Assembly: GCA_031275915.1 (NCBI GenBank)
Contig: JAISOC010000090.1
Span: 1-10,302, forward strand
Direction of reading: 5' to 3'
Length of the DNA stretch: 10,302 nt
Source of the DNA: Holosporales bacterium
GTDB taxonomy: Bacteria > Pseudomonadota > Alphaproteobacteria > RUG11792
In this document: one piece after another, positions 7,214-10,302 of the stretch
Numbering within the stretch: position 1 is the stretch's first letter
Layout: each line of letters starts with the position of its first letter
The notes under the pieces: generated by a model
Told to the model about the DNA's origin: nothing
Databases searched by the model: none
The model's input: the letters and a program-made list of their open reading frames with translations, nothing else
Translations under genes and position numbers: made by a program

Positions 7214-7242
7214 AGTATAAATCATTTTTCTTCAATTGTAAA
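7214..7242 (-). promoter_or_regulatory. sigma70-type promoter for the secreted-protein gene
   Basis: On the minus strand, TTTACA (7242-7237, 5/6) is followed by a 17-bp spacer and TATACT (7219-7214, 5/6). This is one of the best promoter matches in the window. It lies in the spacer between the dut stop and the ATG at 7167, giving a leader of about 40 nt. No convincing terminator for dut is visible between 7243 and 7318. Confidence 0.75.
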
Positions 7243-7318
7243 TTGATTATGAACTGACAACTATTGATGATAAATGCCAGATTTGGACAAAAAATTGCAG
7301 AACACGAGACTGAAGTTA

Positions 7319-7759
7319 TCACAGACCTGTTGAGCCAAATCCTGAAATTCCTCTCTTTGTTTGGACTGAGTGGGCGTTTAGTTCTTGAAATATGATTGAA
7401 GATTCATTGTCTATTATTAGAAGTTGAGCTATTCGCATTTTATGCTCTATTACAAAATTTGCATTGGATAGATTTATCATGAGGCATTTTATTTCCCCTC
7501 TATAATCAGAATCTATTATCCCAGGAGAATTTAAGAGAGTTATTCCGAATTTTTGAGCAAGTCCAGATCTTGGACACATCATTCCGAAATGCCCTTCTGG
7601 AATTGCAATAGACACTCCTGTTCCTATTATTTTGGTTTTCATAGAATCTATAGTTTCTGAAGAATCAAGACAAGCATATAGATCAAAGCCAGCACTTCCA
7701 GATGTGGCCTTTAGTGGAATTTCTGCTTTTTCGTGCAATTTCACTATTTCTATATTCAT
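7319..7759 (-). CDS. dut: dUTP diphosphatase (trimeric dUTPase)
   Basis: The enzyme hydrolyses dUTP to dUMP and pyrophosphate, which keeps uracil out of DNA and supplies dUMP for dTMP synthesis. From the ATG at 7759 it is 146 residues, typical of the homotrimeric family. All five motifs are visible: AGFDLYA (23-29), PRSGLAQKFG (63-72), GIIDSDYRGEI (80-90, with the catalytic Asp), RIAQLLI (109-115) and the C-terminal arm RGISGFGSTG (136-145). The frame is open to a TTG at 7792. The ATG at 7759 is preferred because it fits the family N-terminus and overlaps the preceding gene's TGA as ATGA (7759-7756). AAGGAGG lies about 14 nt upstream of that ATG, which is distant, so translation probably depends on coupling to the hemY-like gene. 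Confidence 0.96.
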   Translation of the reverse strand: MNIEIVKLHEKAEIPLKATSGSAGFDLYACLDSSETIDSMKTKIIGTGVSIAIPEGHFGMMCPRSGLAQKFGITLLNSPGIIDSDYRGEIKCLMINLSNANFVIEHKMRIAQLLIIDNESSIIFQELNAHSVQTKRGISGFGSTGL

Positions 7760-8826
7760 GAGGCTGTATATACCCTCCTTATGCTCTCCCAAATTTCAAC
7801 ATCATGTGCAAATTTGGAGTGATTTACAATAAAAAATTTAGCTACTTCGTTTATATCTGAGTCCTTTGATTCTATTATGTCCTTAAGCAAATCGGAAGCC
7901 TTGGATATATGTCCCAATTCTGTGTTTATTATGCTCATAAACCAAAGGCTCTCTACACTTTTATCGTAATTAGAGGTTATTGTTTCAGCAGTTTCAAGCA
8001 GATTTTCTCTGTTTTTGACGAAAAGAAGACCAGCTGCTAGTCTTCTATCTTGAGTTATTTCAAATCCCCTCTTTATAACATCTATTATTTTTTTGTCGTC
8101 ATCGAGATATTTTACCAACGCTAGAGCTATCTTCACATTTCCTGGATAATTTTTATTAGTTTTGATAAGCAAAGACACATTGCTATTATCTCTTTCTACG
8201 ACAGTTTCCATATATCTTTCCACGTATTTTGGAGATAAGTTATATTTATATTGTCTTGGGTCAAAATTGAATTGTTCCAATGGAGCTAGTTTTAATATTT
8301 CGTCTTGTATGACATTACAATATTGAGGAGTTTTCAATAGTAATTCAGTAACAAAAGCTCTTGCCTTCAGTATGTTTCCTTCCGTTAAACACTTCTTAAT
8401 GTTTACCTTATTTTCATGTGCAAATAACAATTTGTTTTGTAAGGAGGTTTCTAAAAAACATGGAGGATTTATATTGTGGATCTCATATGTATGACAAATA
8501 ATCGCCTTCTCCAGAACTTTATATTTTGAGGACATATCAAAGGATAGTGGAACATGCCTTTGAAATAACAATTCTATGAGTTTTTCTTGAACTTTTTCAT
8601 CATTTTTACTTTTCCAATTCTTTTTCGTAGACTGTATTATAGAATTTATACAGGAAATCAAAAAGATAAATATTATAATAGCTATCAGTAAAAAGTTGAC
8701 CTTCGCTGATACTTCTAATTTTTGAAATTTAAAGAAAATCTCTCCGAGATTGAATGGAGTATATGAGAGAAGAAAGAGACATACTACTATTGCAGTATAT
8801 GCGATTAATTTCTTCAGAAATTTCAT
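7756..8826 (-). CDS. HemY-N-terminal-domain / TPR inner-membrane protein
   Basis: The 356-residue protein has two N-terminal membrane segments (about 7-23, AYTAIVVCLFLLSY, and about 44-62, VNFLLIAIIIFIFLISC). They are joined by a loop with FFKFQKLEVSAKVN, resembling the W-x-G-x-x-I/V-E-x-S pattern of HemY-N proteins. The remaining 290 residues are helical and TPR-like, for example SVESLWFMSIINTELGHISKASDLLKDII. Such proteins are often annotated as heme biosynthesis HemY, but they are not the protoporphyrinogen oxidase of the same name and their role is unsettled. The frame opens at a GTG (8853), but the promoter predicts transcription beginning near there, so the ATG at 8826 is chosen. No strong Shine-Dalgarno is seen. 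It is first in a two-gene unit with dut. Assignment rests on topology and weak motifs. Confidence 0.7.
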   Translation of the reverse strand: MKFLKKLIAYTAIVVCLFLLSYTPFNLGEIFFKFQKLEVSAKVNFLLIAIIIFIFLISCINSIIQSTKKNWKSKNDEKVQEKLIELLFQRHVPLSFDMSSKYKVLEKAIICHTYEIHNINPPCFLETSLQNKLLFAHENKVNIKKCLTEGNILKARAFVTELLLKTPQYCNVIQDEILKLAPLEQFNFDPRQYKYNLSPKYVERYMETVVERDNSNVSLLIKTNKNYPGNVKIALALVKYLDDDKKIIDVIKRGFEITQDRRLAAGLLFVKNRENLLETAETITSNYDKSVESLWFMSIINTELGHISKASDLLKDIIESKDSDINEVAKFFIVNHSKFAHDVEIWESIRRVYTAS

Positions 8827-8859
8827 CAACTTATTATGAACCAACCACAGCACTACGCG

Positions 8860-8889
8860 ATTCTATAATATCTCAAAGATTGGAATCAA
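8860..8889 (-). promoter_or_regulatory. probable promoter for hemY-like/dut
   Basis: On the minus strand, TTGATT (8889-8884, 4/6) and TAGAAT (8865-8860, 5/6, the same -10 as the dnaN promoter) are 18 bp apart. An overlapping reading (TATAGA, 16 bp) is also possible. The start would fall near 8853, about 27 nt before the ATG at 8826. Confidence 0.5.
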
Positions 8890-8931
8890 CATATTGGTGG
8901 CATTTTTCTTTCCTGGAGGGACTCTCATTAT

Positions 8932-8966
8932 AAAAATAGTCCCACCTAATCTGGTTAAGTGGGACT
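8932..8966 (-). terminator. strong Rho-independent terminator of the LRR gene
   Basis: AGTCCCAC (8938-8945) pairs perfectly with GTGGGACT (8959-8966). After one mismatch a further 3 bp (TAA/TTA) close the loop. On the minus strand the stem runs straight into ATTTTTA (8937-8931). It begins 16 nt after the LRR gene's stop, and separates it from the hemY-like promoter. Confidence 0.9.
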
Positions 8967-8982
8967 TGTGTTGTCATTGTTA

Positions 8983-10215
8983 CTAAGCTGGCGGAGCTCC
9001 CTTAATTATGGATCCAAAAGTTATATTTCTCCATGTTTTGTTTGCAACATCTGTATCTGCATTGTCACGATTATACTCAGCATCACACAGGTACAGAGTT
9101 ATGTTTGTTGTGATTGTATCTACAAACATATTACCTGCTTCCCATGAAGTTATTGTTGATCCAAAATATACTCTAATAAGAGAAGAACAGCCAGCTAATA
9201 AACCATCTCCAACACTTGTCAATGAAGGAAAATCTACTGATGTAAGCTTAATACAGCTAGCTAATAGAGCATTACCTGTATAACTTACTAGTGAAGACAA
9301 ATCTACTGTTGTAAGAGCAGAACAGCTAGCTAATAAACCACCACCCGTATAATTTGCCAATGAAGACAAATCTACTGTTGTAAGAGCAGAGCAGTTAGCT
9401 AATAAATTACCACCCGTATAATTTGCCAATGAAGACAAATCTACTGATGTAAGCTTAATACAGCCAGCTAATAGATAATTACCTGTATAACTTACTAGTG
9501 AAGATAAATCTACTGATGTAAGTGCAAAACAGCCAGCTAATAAACCATCTCCAACACTTGTCAATGAAGGAAAATTTACTGATGTAAGTGCAGAACAGCC
9601 AGCTAATAGATAATTACCTGTACAACTTACTAGTGAAGGAAAATCTACTGATGTAAGTGCAGAACAGCTAGCTAATAGATTACTACCACCTGCACTTACC
9701 AAAGAGTCTAATCTAATGGTATGTAACTGGCTAGTGGTGGCAATACCAATTGCTCTTATATCTGCTAATAAAGTTTTCCATATGGGTGGATCATATGTAT
9801 CACTGCTAGAATCATAAGTGCCAGGAGTTAGAGAGAACTCATCTATTGTTATCTCTTCTAGATGTCCCCAATTAGTTATAGGAAGAGACATAATACTAAG
9901 ACTTGGAGAACAGTATATTCTTAGTTCATCTGTATCAGTTGTATATATATCTTCTTCTGCTAGACATTGTTCTAGTATAGAGTTAAAATCTGTTATTTTA
10001 AATACAGATAGTACTCCATCACTATAGTAATAACCTGAAGAAGGTACTATTGTCTCTCCAGTACCTTTTAATAACTTTAAATCATCTATTAGTAACTCAT
10101 CTTCTTGCTCTTCTGTAAATAAACCATCTGGGTGTTTAGAGTCTTGTATATCTAATTTACTACGTATTATATTATATCTCTGAGTAGTTGTATGTATAGA
10201 GGAAGAATAAGTCGC
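8983..10215 (-). CDS. BspA/TpLRR-type leucine-rich-repeat protein, 5' end missing
   Basis: The protein is built of 22-23-residue repeats with a core like LLAGCSALTSVDFPSLTSVGDG. This matches the Treponema/BspA type of LRR, with the usual AF before the conserved Cys replaced by LL. Roughly eight units occupy about 9170-9735. A C-terminal cap follows (TWRNITFGSIIKGAPPA). The first ATG in this frame is at 9891 (302 residues), but the frame stays open without a stop for 108 more codons to 10215. Those codons read like real protein (for example GTGETIVPSSGYYYSDGVLS), so the gene probably starts further upstream and is cut by the homopolymer junction at 10216. Such LRR proteins are usually surface or host-interaction proteins, but no export signal can be judged because the N-terminus is absent. 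Function is unassigned. Confidence 0.8.
   Translation of the reverse strand, partial: ATYSSSIHTTTQRYNIIRSKLDIQDSKHPDGLFTEEQEDELLIDDLKLLKGTGETIVPSSGYYYSDGVLSVFKITDFNSILEQCLAEEDIYTTDTDELRIYCSPSLSIMSLPITNWGHLEEITIDEFSLTPGTYDSSSDTYDPPIWKTLLADIRAIGIATTSQLHTIRLDSLVSAGGSNLLASCSALTSVDFPSLVSCTGNYLLAGCSALTSVNFPSLTSVGDGLLAGCFALTSVDLSSLVSYTGNYLLAGCIKLTSVDLSSLANYTGGNLLANCSALTTVDLSSLANYTGGGLLASCSALTTVDLSSLVSYTGNALLASCIKLTSVDFPSLTSVGDGLLAGCSSLIRVYFGSTITSWEAGNMFVDTITTNITLYLCDAEYNRDNADTDVANKTWRNITFGSIIKGAPPA
9170..9735. repeat. 66/69-bp tandem repeats encoding LRR units
   Basis: The heptamer GCTAATA (GTTAGCTAATA-like variants included) recurs at 9194, 9260, 9329, 9398, 9467, 9536, 9602 and 9671, giving spacings of 66, 69, 69, 69, 69, 66 and 69 bp. 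All are multiples of three and lie in the LRR reading frame. The 66-bp units encode the TSVGDG version, while the 69-bp units encode SYTGN, NYTGG and related versions. High DNA identity between units points to recent duplication or gene conversion. Confidence 0.92.
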
Positions 10216-10302
10216 GGGGGGGGGCCCCCCCCCCCCGGGCGAGACAAAACTAGAAATTAAAAGAAATTGGATGTAAGGCTCGGGAAAAAGAAATAAAAAG
10301 TA
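10216..10302. other. G9-C12-G3 homopolymer junction and unreliable right end
   Basis: G9 (10216-10224), C12 (10225-10236) and G3 (10237-10239) stand back to back in otherwise AT-rich DNA. This is far from natural composition and most likely an assembly, tailing or sequencing artefact. The 62 bases to the right are A-rich and match nothing I recognise. The bases CGAGAC directly after the block equal the end of a common transposase-library adapter, but six bases prove nothing. The LRR reading frame happens to stay open through the block to 10302. I assign no gene here. Confidence 0.75.

Noticed and set aside
8827..8853. GTG at 8853 as start of the hemY-like gene
   Set aside because: The predicted transcription start falls at about the same position, and the ATG at 8826 directly precedes a normal membrane-anchor N-terminus.
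9170..9735. Regularly spaced repeats resembling a CRISPR array
   Set aside because: Spacing is 66/69 bp, the intervening DNA is also repetitive rather than unique, and the whole run is one reading frame coding LRR units.
10216..10239. G9C12 as a genuine hairpin or regulatory G-tract
   Set aside because: Composition is too far from the surrounding DNA and it interrupts an open gene near the end of the sequence; an artefact is simpler.

Overview
The window looks like a piece of an AT-rich, reduced alphaproteobacterial genome. The gene set supports this: a MucR/Ros-family regulator, a HemY-N/TPR membrane protein of the alphaproteobacterial kind, an argS gene followed by a SPOR-domain gene, and a proton-translocating transhydrogenase beta subunit. 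Low GC, a eukaryote-associated leucine-rich-repeat (LRR) protein and a secreted protein I cannot place suggest a host-associated lineage, perhaps Holosporales- or Rickettsiales-like. That placement is inference from gene content, not from phylogeny.

Layout, left to right. Positions 1-219 hold no convincing gene, only a weak terminator candidate. An argS -> SPOR-protein operon (220-2962) runs on the minus strand. A GC-rich divergent spacer (about 2963-3180) carries the argS promoter and a G-run cluster. pntB (3181-4563) is the only plus-strand gene and converges on mucR (4620-5057, minus), with a hairpin terminator between them. dnaN (5288-6448) follows with its own promoter. Next is a signal-peptide-bearing protein of unknown function (6619-7167), with its own promoter and terminator. 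A two-gene unit, hemY-like -> dut (7319-8826), is joined by an ATGA overlap. The last gene is a BspA/TpLRR-type repeat protein that ends at a strong terminator (8938-8966) and whose 5' end is not in the window.

Most genes are housekeeping: arginyl-tRNA synthesis, cell-envelope/division (SPOR), NADPH supply, the replication clamp and dUTP removal. They sit in short, separately promoted units rather than one pathway cluster. Recognisable promoters have 17-18 bp spacers, and three minus-strand units end in hairpin-plus-U-tract terminators.

The accessory-looking parts are the LRR protein, the Trp-rich secreted protein and the zinc-ligand-poor MucR. The right edge (10216-10240) is a run of G9C12G3 that looks like an assembly or library artefact, so everything to its right should be distrusted. 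I found no convincing multi-gene undescribed system. The best leads are the LRR gene, whose reading frame continues at least 108 codons upstream of its first ATG, the secreted protein, and the MucR variant.
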